Source: Oxytricha trifallax
Taxonomy: Eukaryota; Ciliophora; Spirotrichea; Sporadotrichida; Oxytrichidae
NCBI GenBank assembly: GCA_000711775.1
Contig: ARYC01019328.1
Coordinates: 1-64,000 of the forward strand
Direction of reading: 5' to 3'
Length of the DNA: 64,000 bases
The notes below the pieces were generated by a model. That model was not told the origin of the DNA and searched no databases. It saw only the letters and a program-made list of their open reading frames with translations. The position numbers and the translations under genes are program-made. Below are positions 10,142 to 23,500 of this stretch, piece after piece. Numbering within the stretch: the stretch's first letter is position 1; every line of letters begins with the position of its first letter.

Positions 10142-11826
10142 TCAATTAATTATTTAAGTATTAGAAAGCTCAAAATCTTTAGTATTCATAGATTGCGAAT
10201 CAGTAGCTCTTTGTTGCTTATTCCTGGAATTTTACAGTTTAATTCTCAATAATTATTCATAGGTTTATTTCATGTAAGGAGATTTGCTGCTATTTGAATC
10301 ACATTGGTTTCTGCTTGACTTTGCGTTATTTAATTGTCTTTTCTTAACACTTGTTTACGAAAATTTGTGATCTTAAAAGTGAGAAAGTTTTGAATTTACT
10401 ACAAATTGCATTTCTTTTTAAGGTTTCTTAACAGTGCTCTATTGCGATATTTGTTGCTAATATTGTTGTGTTATTATTTTATTGTTCAAAATGTAAGGAC
10501 TAGAGAGAACCGATTCTATGTGCTGTATTGTATTAACTCTTTGCATATTTTTGGAGCTTTAAGTGTGATTGTTTGAAAGTTTTTTAGTTTAGGAATTTTA
10601 CAAATTGGTGTTACTCTACAAATTCTAAAAGTTTTAAGTGCTTTAGGTAGATTGCATTTGTTACTAACCTCCAAATGAGGATTGTGAAAATTGATGATTA
10701 ATTGAAGGATGTGATTGCAAGAGTGATTATTAATGCTGTTATTAAGGGGAAAGTGTGTTATTTTTCTAGGGTGAACTTAGTAGACTCCCAATTTAAGTAG
10801 CAGATGATTGATTAAAAACAGTGATGCTTTAGGTATTATTAGAATTTTGGCTGTTCATCATTTCTATAAATGACCCAGTGCCAGATTACTAAAATTGTCT
10901 GTTGTTACTCTACGGAGTAGTTTCATAAATTAGCTACTTATTACTGTTATGATAGGTTTTGTAAGCACTTGGTTCTTTATTGCCAGAAGATATAATTGAG
11001 AGTTGATTGCTCTTTGAATAGTTAGGACCGGATATGTTCAAGTTACTTTGAGTCTAATATTAATTTTATTATTGCTATCTGTATCTTAGGGGAGTGGTGT
11101 CTCTAGATGTTTTATAAGATATAATTCCAGTTGTTACTTCACTCTAGTTTATAGAAGTCTAGTTATTTCCTGCTTTCTAAATGTTACTCTATCCCATTAA
11201 ACTATTTCTATTTTATAATTTTGGCTTACTCAAAGTCTAAGAAAGATTTTATAATAACTTTTTGGTATTTCTATAGGGATCGCGATTGTTAATTTCACTG
11301 TTATCATTTTATTATATATAATTCTGTAAATTGTTTAATTAGGGAAATTCATTCAACACATGATCTATAAAAAAAGTTTACGTGAATTTGATGTGGATTT
11401 TGAAGTTACTAGTATTAAATCTGTTGTCCCTACATACTTTGATAGTTTTATTTTAAATTCATCTATATATTTCTCTAATCCTAATGATTAGTTTGCTGTT
11501 AATTCATTATACCACTATCATAACCATTAAGCATATGCCCTCTTTCTTACTGCTATAATTTACCAAAACTTAGATTTCTTCGAATTTAAGGAGAGGATAT
11601 GCGCTGATAAGTTGAGATCTAAGAACTCTGCTAATTTTATTTCTATCTTTTCAGATCTTCACTGATTAGGTATTGAAAAGTTTCTGAAGATTTTATGTTG
11701 AAGGAAGTTTGATGTCCTGTCATAGAAGATGTTTCAGTTTGGTAAGAGCCTGGACCCACATCCATTCTCTTCGAAGGTGATTCATTCTTCACTAATAAGC
11801 ATAAGGAATAAAATCTCAAAATCATC
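10142..11826 (-). CDS. Gln/Asn/Ser-rich protein with an STPG-like GPGSY motif
   Basis: Open on the minus strand from about 11826 to TGA at 10142-10144 once the intron 11324-11381 is removed, about 540 residues. Near the start is SKRMDVGPGSYQTETSSMTG, the PGPGxY-type motif of sperm-tail PG-rich repeats seen in ciliary proteins. The rest is low-complexity Gln/Asn/Ser (for example SGTGSFIEMMNSQNSNNTQS and SQSSFGGQQQMQSTQSTQ). The frame is uninterrupted for more than 1.1 kb downstream of the intron, so this is a real coding segment despite dense TAA/TAG. The true start could be further upstream behind a small intron ending near 11778. Function is unknown; an axonemal role is an inference from one motif. 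Confidence 0.65.
11324..11381 (-). other. Intron, 58 nt
   Basis: On the minus strand GTAAAC begins at 11381 and TTACAG ends at 11324. Splicing joins NPHQIH to NYIQQNDNSEINNRD in phase 0; unspliced the frame reaches TGA. Confidence 0.65.
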
Positions 11827-12391
11827 TCATTTGCAATCTAAATTATAAGTCATGATTCCAATAGAGTTGTATATATTGAGTTGTTATATAAAAGAATTGA
11901 CTATTTAAAATTATTAATTGAAATTATCTAGAGATACAAATGATTGATTGATGATTGACAAGGGAGAAATTCGAGAGGATCAAGAAATGAAACCAATAAT
12001 TTAAAGCTAAAAGCAGTACGTAACCTAACTACTCCGAAAGTAGAAAGAAAAACTCACTCATATCCCAATGAGCAGTCAATTTAATATTTTTTCTTGCTTT
12101 TTAAACTCAAATAAATCAAAATATAACTGTATATTATATGTGAGTGGTAGGCCACTACGAATGAGAAAACGAGTTACTGCCCAGCCCCTCAAAATATTTC
12201 AGATCTTATAACACCCCTCTATTCCTCTCAGAAGACCTTGACTGTCTTCCCCATTCTTGCTCGAAGAGGCAAGTCAATCTTTCGCTCAATTCACTCCATT
12301 CTCTTCAAATAAATCTTCTCTTAGGTTTCTAATAAAATCTGGCAGAGATTCATAATAATTAGTGCTTGAGATTAGGAGCTGTTGATATTTC
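11827..12391. other. Intergenic stretch, nothing clear
   Basis: No convincing coding frame in the ciliate code on either strand. It should hold the 3' flank of the antizyme-like gene and the 5' flank of the Gln/Asn-rich gene, with their chromosome-end (telomere addition) sites, none of which can be pinpointed from sequence alone. Confidence 0.4.
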
Positions 12392-13168
12392 TCAGATGTC
12401 CATTCTGTAGACAGCATAGGTCTCAATGTACTCGTTGAGCTTTTCTGCTGGCATTAATTCTTCCATGCCTCTTTTGCTGACTCTGTGGGCATCAAGGACT
12501 TTGAACATCTTTTGGAATTAATCTAAATACAGAAAAATTAATAAATACGTCAATTTGAAAAAAAATTGGTTGCATCCTTTTGTGATCAAAAGATGAATCT
12601 TGTATCTGTAGATTTAATATAGTATATACTCATTTTTTGATTGAATTTTATTTAACTTAATTAGTTAGCTATCGATAAACTGTATTTTAATATGCTGTAA
12701 ATAGTTTTACCTAATTAAATTTTGACTCTTATATACAATCTTAATACTTTTTAACTTACCCTTTTGTCTGTGATCTCTCTCTTGGACCAAGATCAACTTG
12801 TTGCAACCAGCTTTCTCAGCGAAGTTGACAAGATTAAGGAAAGTTGACTTGGTGAACTTGTCAATGTTTACATCACCGAGATAGACGTAGAATCTGTGTG
12901 AGTCTTCATCCTGCATGCATGGGAAGCTCCAGTTGGATTGAGATCCGTTGAGGCCAACTCTCGAGTCAAGTTCGAAGAGCTTAGCTTTGTTCTCTGATAC
13001 CTTAAACATAGATTGAAGTCTTTGGCAGAGATCTAAACATCAAAAGTAAGTACACAAAGCATTAGTAAAGTGTTTAAAGGTTGAAGGGCAATTTAAAATT
13101 TACTCACCGGTTGAGTTGTGACCCTCGTCAGTTGAAGCAGAGTCATCTGAGGATACATCAGCATTCAT
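12392..13168 (-). CDS. Ornithine decarboxylase antizyme-like protein
   Basis: Three exons on the minus strand: 13168-13108 (MNADVSSDDSASTDEGHNST), 13032-12760 and 12522-12392, about 155 residues. The middle exon carries RFYVYLGDVNIDKFTKSTFL and LVNFAEKAGCNKLILVQERD, matching the antizyme pattern of a YVxLP-like strand, a helix LLEFAEE-x-LGC, and a following strand with a charged loop. The last exon reads MFKVLDAHRVSKRGMEELMP and ends YAVYRMDI. Antizymes bind ornithine decarboxylase and control polyamines. Most known antizymes need +1 ribosomal frameshifting; here the exons join in the zero frame with the chosen splice sites and I see no TCC-TGA slip site. The family call rests on pattern memory alone. 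Confidence 0.5.
12523..12759 (-). other. Intron (237 nt, possibly containing an IES) in the antizyme-like gene
   Basis: GTAAGT at 12759 and ATTTAG ending at 12523 on the minus strand. Splicing gives QKDQFQKMFKVLDAH in frame. It is far longer than the other introns seen here (39-75 nt), so part of it may be an IES removed from DNA before splicing. Confidence 0.55.
13033..13107 (-). other. Intron, 75 nt, in the antizyme-like gene
   Basis: GTGAGT at 13107 and GTTTAG ending at 13033 on the minus strand; joins HNST to DLCQRLQSMFKV in frame. Confidence 0.55.
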
Positions 13169-14504
13169 TTACAACCTCAATAAAAATTAAATTATTTAAA
13201 TCGTTTTATTGATCAATCAGATAATATTTAGGAAGTATGGAATAAACACTATTAATATTTTTAATATAATTGTTACATTTGTTAGGTAGTGCTTGCTTAA
13301 GGGGCATTAATTCTTTTGAATTATTTTTCTATTTAACAATTTTTAAGTTGTCAAATAGAATCTTAATAATTGTTATTTTTTGAGTATTATACTAATTTCT
13401 TCATTATTTTAATTCCCCAAATTTATTATTAAAAAATGACAAAATTATTATAAATTAATCGCATAAAATATGTAGAATCTATTTGTGTTTTATTAAATAA
13501 ATGACTAATAATTAAAAAAAATTTCAATAAAGAAAATTGAAGAAAATACTAAAGAAAAAAAATGTTTTATAATATAATAAAATAAATTGAAAAAAAATTA
13601 ATGAAAATAAACACCTTAACTAAATTTAAATAAAAAAATTAAAGAATATACGACCTATTTATATGTGTATAAAGTTTCCTGCACTAAAAATCTTTTTATA
13701 TTTTATTAATCTTTATAATAACTTCAATAAACTTCGGACTATTTTCAATGTTATAATTATCCATAATTTATTAAGGAATTAGTAAATATCTCTATAAGCA
13801 CGGATTCAAAGAACTATCTCGTTTCATCTGAATATCAGTTCATCTATGAACTAAAAGGTATGCTATGCTTGGAATGGATCCACTATATTAATATATGTAT
13901 ATATATATATATATTTCTTAATGATAAAAGGTGATTTCAAGTATTTTAATATCTATTATTTGATATCTTAATAAAGGTAATACTCTTAATAATATACCTC
14001 AATAACCTGCTAATAGCAATTTAGTAATAAAAAAATACAATTTTAAATTTAAATAAAAATTATTAAATTTAACAGGATAAAATGCAGAAAAATACTATTC
14101 AATATATATATTTATAATTTCAAAAATATTCAAACTAAAAAAATTCTAAAAAAATAAAAAGAAAAAAAAAATATATAAAATAAAACTAATCAATTGATGA
14201 TATAAAAATAAAAAGATTATAATCTTTGCAATATACTTTTGGTAATAAAATTTTACTGAATAAAAAGAAAAAATTAAAAAAAAGAATTGATCAAAAAAGG
14301 AATAACTAAAATATAAAAATTATAAAAAGAAACAAATTTTAAGAAATGTAAATAAAAAAAAAAACCATAATAATTAAAAAAGTAATAATAAATTAAATTT
14401 AAAAAATAATTTTAAAAAAAAATAAAAAAAAAATAATAATAATAAAAGTGAAAAAAATAGTTAATTAAAAAAATGAAAAAAAATACAGATTATCTCATTA
14501 AGAA
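13169..14504. other. AT-rich spacer, strongly A-rich toward the satellite
   Basis: No gene seen. From about 14030 to 14500 the top strand is dominated by A runs with very few C. A (AT)n tract lies near 13895-13915. It borders the satellite directly; the opposite flank is T-rich. Confidence 0.6.
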
Positions 14505-17500
14505 ACTTTAACTAGGGTAATATGCTGTCAAGGAACATTACTGGACGATAGAATTTTCAAAATAGTAATAGCGTCCCGAGCTTCACTCGATTCTTTGAAC
14601 CACCTCACATTTCATACTTAGCTGTCATCTTTCGAATGTTGATGAGCATTTCTAGCCCATGAAATTACTCAACTGCCTATAAATCAATGACTCATAGGTT
14701 TTCAAGGCTAATTTACAATATTATAATAGTTGTGACACCATGAGATGAACATTCCTTTGTGGATAGACATGGGCAGAAGTTATGCATTTGTAAAAGTAAC
14801 AATACAGAAGAGAGCATTTGAGGAATTGGAAAAACTCAAACCTCAAAGGCTTTTTTACGCATTTCCTCATTTAGACACTTTAACTAGGGCAATATGCTGT
14901 CAAGGAACATTACTGGACGATAGAATTTTCAAAATAGTAATAGCGTCCCGAGCTTCACTCGATTATTTGAACCACCTCACATTTCATACTTAGCTGTCAT
15001 CTTTCGAATGTTGATGAGCATTTCTAGCCCATGAAATTACTCAACTGCCTATAAATCAATGACTCATAGGTTTTCAAGGCTAATTTACAATATTATTATA
15101 GTTGTGACACCATGAGATGAACATTCCGTTGTGGATAGACATGGGCAGAAGTTATGCATTTGTAAAAGTAACAATACAGAAGAGAGCATTTGAGGAATTG
15201 GAAAAACTCAAACCTCAAAGGCTTTTTTACGCATTTCCTCATTTAGACACTTTAACTAGGGCAATATGCTGTCAAGGAACATTACTGGACGATAGAATTT
15301 TCAAAATAGTAATAGCGTCCCGAGCTTCACTCGATTATTTGAACCACCTCACATTTCATACTTAGCTGTCATCTTTCGAATGTTGATGAGCATTTCTAGC
15401 CCATGAAATTACTCAACTGCCTATAAAACAATAATTCATAGGTTTTCAAGGGTAATTTACAAGATTATAATAGTTGTGACACCATGAGATGAACATTTCG
15501 TTGTGGATAGACATGGGCAGAAGTTATGCATTTGTAAAAGATAACAATACAGAAGAGAGCATTTGAGGAATTGGAAAAACTCAAACCTCAAAGGCTTTTT
15601 TACGCATTTCCTCATTTAGACACTTTAACTAGGGTAATATGCTGTCAAAGAACATTACTGGACGATAGAATTTTCAAAATAGTAATAGCGTCACGAGCTT
15701 CACTCGATTCTTTGAACCACCTCACATTTCATACTTAGCTGTCATCTTTCGAATGTTGATGAGCATTTCTAGCCCATGAAATTACTCAACTGCCTATAAA
15801 ACAATAATTCATAGGTTTTCAAGGGTAATTTACAAGATTATAATAGTTGTGACACCATGAGATGAACATTCCGTTGTGGATAGACATGGGCAGAAGTTAT
15901 GCATTTGTAAAAGTAACAATACAGAAGAGAGCATTTGAGGAATTGGAAAAACTCAAACCTCAAAGGCTTTTTTACGCATTTCCTCATTTAGACACTTTAA
16001 CTAGGGTAATATGCTGTCAAGGAACATTACTGGACGATAGAATTTTCAAAATAGTAATAGCGTCCCGAGCTTCACTCGATTATTTGAACCACCTCACATT
16101 TCATACTTAGCTGTCATCTTTCGAATGTTGATGAGCATTTCTAGCCCATGAAATTACTCAACTGCCTATAAAACAATGACTCATAGGTTTTCAAGGCTAA
16201 TTTACAAGATTATAATAGTTGTGACACCATGAGATGAACATTCCGTTGTGGATAGACATGGGCAGAAGTTATGCATTTGTAAAAGTAACAAAACAGAAGA
16301 GAGCATTTGAGGAATTGGAAAAACTCAAACCTCAAAGGCTTTTTTACGCATTTCCTCATTTAGACACTTTAACTAGGGCAATATGCTATCAAGGAACATT
16401 ACTGGACGATAGAATTTTCAAAATAGTAATAGCGTCCCGAGCTTCACTCGATTATTTGAACCACCTCACATTTCATACTTAGCTGTCATCTTTCGAATGT
16501 TGATGAGCATTTCTAGCCCATGAAATTACTCAACTGCCTATAAATCAATGACTCATAGGTTTTCAAGGCTAATTTACAAGATTATAATAGTTGTGACACC
16601 ATGAGATGAACATTCCGTTGTGGATAGACATGGGCAGAAGTTATGCATTTGTAAAGTAACAAAACAGAAGAGAGCATTTGAGGAATTACAAAAACTCAAA
16701 CCTCAAAGGCTTTTTTACGCATTTCCTCATTTAGACACTTGAACTAGGGCAATATGCTGTCAAGGAACATTACTGCACGATAGAATTTTCAAAATAGTAA
16801 TAGCGTCCCGAGCTTCACTCGATTATTTGAACCACCTCACATTTCATACTTAGCTGTCATCTTTCGAATGTTGATGAGCATTTCTAGCCCATGAAATTAC
16901 TCAACTGCCTATAAAACAATGACTCATAGGTTTTCAAGGCTAATTTACAATATTATAATAGTTGTGACACCATGAGATGAACATTTCCTTTGTGGATAGA
17001 CATGGGCAGAAGTTATGCATTTGTAAAAGTAACAATACAGAAGAGAGCATTTGAGGAATTGGAAAAACTCAAACCTCAAAGGCTTTTTTACGCATTTCCT
17101 CATTTAGACACTTTAACTAGGGCAATATGCTGTCAAGGAACATTACTGGACGATAGAATTTTCAAAATAGTAATAGCGTCCCGAGCTTCACTCGATTATT
17201 TGAACCACCTCACATTTCATACTTAGCTGTCATCTTTCGAATGTTGATGAGCATTTCTAGCCCATGAAATTACTCAACTGCCTATAAATCAATGACTCAT
17301 AGGTTTTCAAGGCTAATTTACAATATTATTATAGTTGTGACACCATGAGATGAACATTCCGTTGTGGATAGACATGGGCAGAAGTTTATGCATTTGCTAA
17401 AAGTAACAATACAGAAGAGAGCATTTGAGGAATTGGAAAAACTCAAACCTCAAAGGCTTTTTTACGCATTTCCTCATTTAGACACTTTAACTAGGGCAAT

Positions 17501-20500
17501 ATGCTGTCAAGGAACATTACTGGACGATAGAATTTTCAAAATAGTAATAGCGTCCCGAGCTTCACTCGATTATTTGAACCACCTCACATTTCATACTTAG
17601 CTGTCATCTTTCGAATGTTGATGAGCATTTCTAGCCCATGAAATTACTCAACTGCCTATAAAACAATGACTCATAGGTTTTCAAGGCTAATTTACAAGAT
17701 TATAATAGTTGTGACACCATGAGATGAACATTCCGTTGTGGATAGACATGGGCAGAAGTTATGCATTTGTAAAAGTAACAATACAGAAGAGAGCATTTGA
17801 GGAATTGGAAAAACTCAAACCTCAAAGGCTTTTTTACGCATTTCCTCATTTAGACACTTTAACTAGGGCAATATGCTGTCAAGGAACATTACTGGACGAT
17901 AGAATTTTCAAAATAGTAATAGCGTCCCGAGCTTCACTCGATTATTTGAACCACCTCACATTTCATACTTAGCTGTCATCTTTCGAATGTTGATGAGCAT
18001 TTCTAGCCCATGAAATTACTCAACTGCCTATAAATCAATGACTCATAGGTTTTCAAGGCTAATTTACAATATTATTATAGTTGTGACACTATGAGATGAA
18101 CATTTCCTTTGTGGATAGACATGGGCAGAAGTTATGCATTTGTAAAAAGTAACAATACAGAAGAGAGCATTTGAGGAATTGGAAAAACTCAAACCTCAAA
18201 GGCTTTTTTACGCATTTCCTCATTTAGACACTTTAACTAGGGCAATATGCTGTCAAGGAACATTACTGGACGATAGAATTTTCAAAATAGTAATAGCGTC
18301 CCGAGCTTCACTCGATTATTTGAACCACCTCACATTTCATACTTAGCTGTCATCTTTCGAATGTTGATGAGCATTTCTAGCCCATGAAATTACTCAACTG
18401 CCTATAAATCAATGACTCATAGGTTTTCAAGGCTAATTTACAAGATTATAATAGTTGTGACACCATGAGATGAACATTCCGTTGTGGATAGACATGGGCA
18501 GAAGTTATGCATTTGTAAAAGTAACAATACAGAAGAGAGCATTTGAGGAATTGGAAAAACTCAAACCTCAAAGGCTTTTTTACGCATTTCCTCATTTAGA
18601 CACTTTAACTAGGGCAATATGCTGTCAAGGAACATTACTGGACGATAGAATTTTCAAAATAGTAATAGCGTCCCGAGCTTCACTCGATTATTTGAACCAC
18701 CTCACATTTCATACTTAGCTGTCATCTTTCGAATGTTGATGAGCATTTCTAGCCCATGAAATTACTCAACTGCCTATAAATCAATGACTCATAGGTTTTC
18801 AAGGCTAATTTACAATATTATTATAGTTGTGACACTATGAGATGAACATTTCCTTTGTGGATAGACATGGGCAGAAGTTATGCATTTGTAAAAGTAACAA
18901 TACAGAAGAGAGCATTTGAGGAATTGGAAAAACTCAAACCTCAAAGGCTTTTTTACGCATTTCCTCATTTAGACACTTTAACTAGGGCAATATGCTGTCA
19001 AGGAACATTACTGGACGATAGAATTTTCAAAATAGTAATAGCGTCCCGAGCTTCACTCGATTATTTGAACCACCTCACATTTCATACTTAGCTGTCATCT
19101 TTCGAATGTTGATGAGCATTTCTAGCCCATGAAATTACTCAACTGCCTATAAAACAATGACTCATAGGTTTTCAAGGCTAATTTACAATATTATTATAGT
19201 TGTGACACTATGAGATGAACATTTCCTTTGTGGATAGACATGGGCAGAAGTTATGCATTTGTAAAAGTAACAATACAGAAGAGAGCATTTGAGGAATTGG
19301 AAAAACTCAAACCTCAAAGGCTTTTTTACGCATTTCCTCATTTAGACACTTTAACTAGGGCAATATGCTGTCAAAGAACATTACTGGACGATAGAATTTT
19401 CAAAATAGTAATAGCGTCCCGAGCTTCACTCGATTATTTGAACCACCTCACATTTCATACTTAGCTGTCATCTTTCGAATGTTGATGAGCATTTCTAGCC
19501 CATGAAATTACTCAACTGCCTATAAAACAATGACTCATAGGTTTTCAAGGCTAATTTACAATATTATAATAGTTGTGACACCATGAGATGAACATTCCCT
19601 TGTGGATAGACATGGGCAGAAGTTATGCATTTGTAAAAGTAACAATACAGAAGAGAGCATTTGAGGAATTGGAAAAACTCAAACCTCAAAGGCTTTTTTA
19701 CGCATTTCCTCATTTAGACACTTTAACTAGGGCAATATGCTGTCAAGGAACATTACTGGACGATAGAATTTTCAAAATAGTAATAGCGTCCCGAGCTTCA
19801 CTCGATTATTTGAACCACCTCACATTTCATACTTAGCTGTCATCTTTCGAATGTTGATGAGCATTTCTAGCCCATGAAATTACTCAACTGCCTATAAATC
19901 AATGACTCATAGGTTTTCAAGGCTAATTTACAATATTATTATAGTTGTGACACTATGAGATGAACATTTCCTTTGTGGATAGACATGGGCAGAAGTTATG
20001 CATTTGTAAAAGTAACAATACAGAAGAGAGCATTTGAGGAATTGGAAAAACTCAAACCTCAAAGGCTTTTTTACGCATTTCCTCATTTAGACACTTTAAC
20101 TAGGGCAATATGCTATCAAGGAACATTACTGGACGATAGAATTTTCAAAATAGTAATAGCGTCCCGAGCTTCACTCGATTATTTGAACCACCTCACATTT
20201 CATACTTAGCTGTCATCTTTCGAATGTTGATGAGCATTTCTAGCCCATGAAATTACTCAACTGCCTATAAATCAATGACTCATAGGTTTTCAAGGCTAAT
20301 TTACAATATTATTATAGTTGTGACACTATGAGATGAACATTTCCTTTGTGGATAGACATGGGCAGAAGTTATGCATTTGTAAAAGTAACAATACAGAAGA
20401 GAGCATTTGAGGAATTGGAAAAACTCAAACCTCAAAGGCTTTTTTACGCATTTCCTCATTTAGACACTTTAACTAGGGCAATATGCTGTCAAGGAACATT

Positions 20501-23500
20501 ACTGGACGATAGAATTTTCAAAATAGTAATAGCGTCCCGAGCTTCACTCGATTATTTGAACCACCTCACATTTCATACTTAGCTGTCATCTTTCGAATGT
20601 TGATGAGCATTTCTAGCCCATGAAATTACTCAACTGCCTATAAAACAATAACTCATAGGTTTTCAAGGCTAATTTACAAGATTATAATAGTTGTGACACC
20701 ATGAGATGAACATTTCGTTGTGGATAGACATGGGCAGAAGTTATGCATTTGTAAAAGTAACAATACAGAAGAGAGCATTTGAGGAATTGGAAAAACTCAA
20801 ACCTCAAAGGCTTTTTTACGCATTTCCTCATTTAGACACTTTAACTAGGGCAATATGCTATCAAGGAACATTACTGGACGATAGAATTTTCAAAATAGTA
20901 ATAGCGTCCCGAGCTTCACTCGATTATTTGAACCACCTCACATTTCATACTTAGCTGTCATCTTTCGAATGTTGATGAGCATTTCTAGCCCATGAAAATA
21001 CTCAACTGCCTATAAATCAATGACTCATAGGTTTTCAAGGCTAATTTACAATATTATAATAGTTGTGACACCATGAGATGAACATTCCCTTGTGGATAGA
21101 CATGGGCAGAAGTTATGCATTTGTAAAAGAAACAATACAGAAGAGAGCATTTGAGGAATTGGAAAAACTCAAACCTCAAAGGCTTTTTTACGCATTTCCT
21201 CATTTAGACACTTTAACTAGGGCAATATGCTATCAAGGAACATTACTGGACGATAGAATTTTCAAAATAGTAATAGCGTCCCGAGCTTCACTCGATTATT
21301 TGAACCACCTCACATTTCATACTTAGCTGTCATCTTTCGAATGTTGATGAGCATTTCTAGCCCATGAAAATACTCAACTGCCTATAAATCAATGACTCAT
21401 AGGTTTTCAAGGCTAATTTACAATATTATTATAGTTGTGACACCATGAGATGAACATTCCGTTGTGGATAGACATGGGCAGAAGTTATGCATTTGTAAAG
21501 TAACAATACAGAAGAGAGCATTTGAGGAATTGGAAAAACTCAAACCTCAAAGGCTTTTTTACGCATTTCCTCATTTAGACACTTTAACTAGGGCAATATG
21601 CTGTCAAGGAACATTACTGGACGATAGAATTTTCAAAATAGTAATAGCGTCCCGAGCTTCACTCGATTATTTGAACCACCTCACATTTCATACTTAGCTG
21701 TCATCTTTCGAATGTTGATGAGCATTTCTAGCCCATGAAATTACTCAACTGCCTATAAATCAATGACTCATAGGTTTTCAAGGCTAATTTACAATATTAT
21801 TATAGTTGTGACACTATGAGATGAACATTTCCTTTGTGGATAGACATGGGCAGAAGTTATGCATTTGTAAAAGTAACAATACAGAGAGAGCATTTGAGGA
21901 ATTGGAAAAACTCAAACCTCAAAGGCTTTTTTACGCATTTCCTCATTTAGACACTTTAACTAGGGTAATATGCTGTCAAAGAACATTACTGGACGATAGA
22001 ATTTTCAAAATAGTAATAGCGTCACGAGCTTCACTCGATTCTTTGAACCACCTCACATTTCATACTTAGCTGTCATCTTTCGAATGTTGATGAGCATTTC
22101 TAGCCCATGAAATTACTCAACTGCCTATAAATCAATGACTCATAGGTTTTCAAGGCTAATTTACAATATTATTATAGTTGTGACACTATGAGATGAACAT
22201 TTCCTTTGTGGATAGACATGGGCAGAAGTTATGCATTTGTAAAAGTAACAATACAGAAGAGAGCATTTGAGGAATTGGAAAAACTCAAACCTCAAAGGCT
22301 TTTTTACGCATTTCCTCATTTAGACACTTTAACTAGGGTAATATGCTATCAAGGAACATTACTGGGACGATAGAATTTTCAAAATAGTAATAGCGTCCCG
22401 AGCTTCACTCGATTCTTTGAACCACCTCACATTTCATACTTAGCTGTTATCTTTCGAATGTTGATGAGCATTTCTAGCCCATGAAATTACTCAACTGCCT
22501 ATAAATCAATGACTCATAGGTTTTCAAGGCTAATTTTACAAGATTATAATAGTTGTGACACCATGAGATGAACATTCCGTTGTGGATAGACATGGGCAGA
22601 AGTTATGCATTTGTAAAAGTAACAATACAGAAGAGAGCATTTGAGGAATTGGAAAAACTCAAACCTCAAAGGCTTTTTTACGCATTTCCTCATTTAGACA
22701 CTTTAACTAGGGCAATATGCTGTCAAGGAACATTACTGGACGATAGAATTTTCAAAATAGTAATAGCGTCCCGAGCTTCACTCGATTATTTGAACCACCT
22801 CACATTTCATACTTAGCTGTCATCTTTCGAATGTTGATGAGCATTTCTAGCCCATGAAATTACTCAACTGCCTATAAAACAATAAGTCATAGGTTTTCAA
22901 GGGTAATTTACAAGATTATAATAGTTGTGACACCATGAGATGAACATTTTGTTGTGGATAGACATGGGCAGAAGTTATGCATTTGTAAAAGTAACAATAC
23001 AGAAGAGAGCATTTGAGGAATTGGAAAAACTCAAACCTCAAAGGCTTTTTTACGCATTTCCTCATTTAGACACTTTAACTAGGGCAATATGCTGTCAAGG
23101 AACATTACTGGACGATAGAATTTTCAAAATAGTAATAGCGTCCCGAGCTTCACTCGATTATTTGAACCACCTCACATTTCATACTTAGCTGTCATCTTTC
23201 GAATGTTGATGAGCATTTCTAGCCCATGAAATTACTCAACTGCCTATAATCAATGACTCATAGGTTTTCAAGGCTAATTTACAATATTATTATAGTTGTG
23301 ACACTATGAGATGAACATTTCCTTTGTGGATAGACATGGGCAGAAGTTATGCATTTGTAAAGTAACAATACAGAAGAGAGCATTTGAGGAATTGGAAAAA
23401 CTCAAACCTCAAAGGCTTTTTTACGCATTTCCTCATTTAGACACTTTAACTAGGGCAATATGCTATCAAGGAACATTACTGGACGATAGAATTTTCAAAA

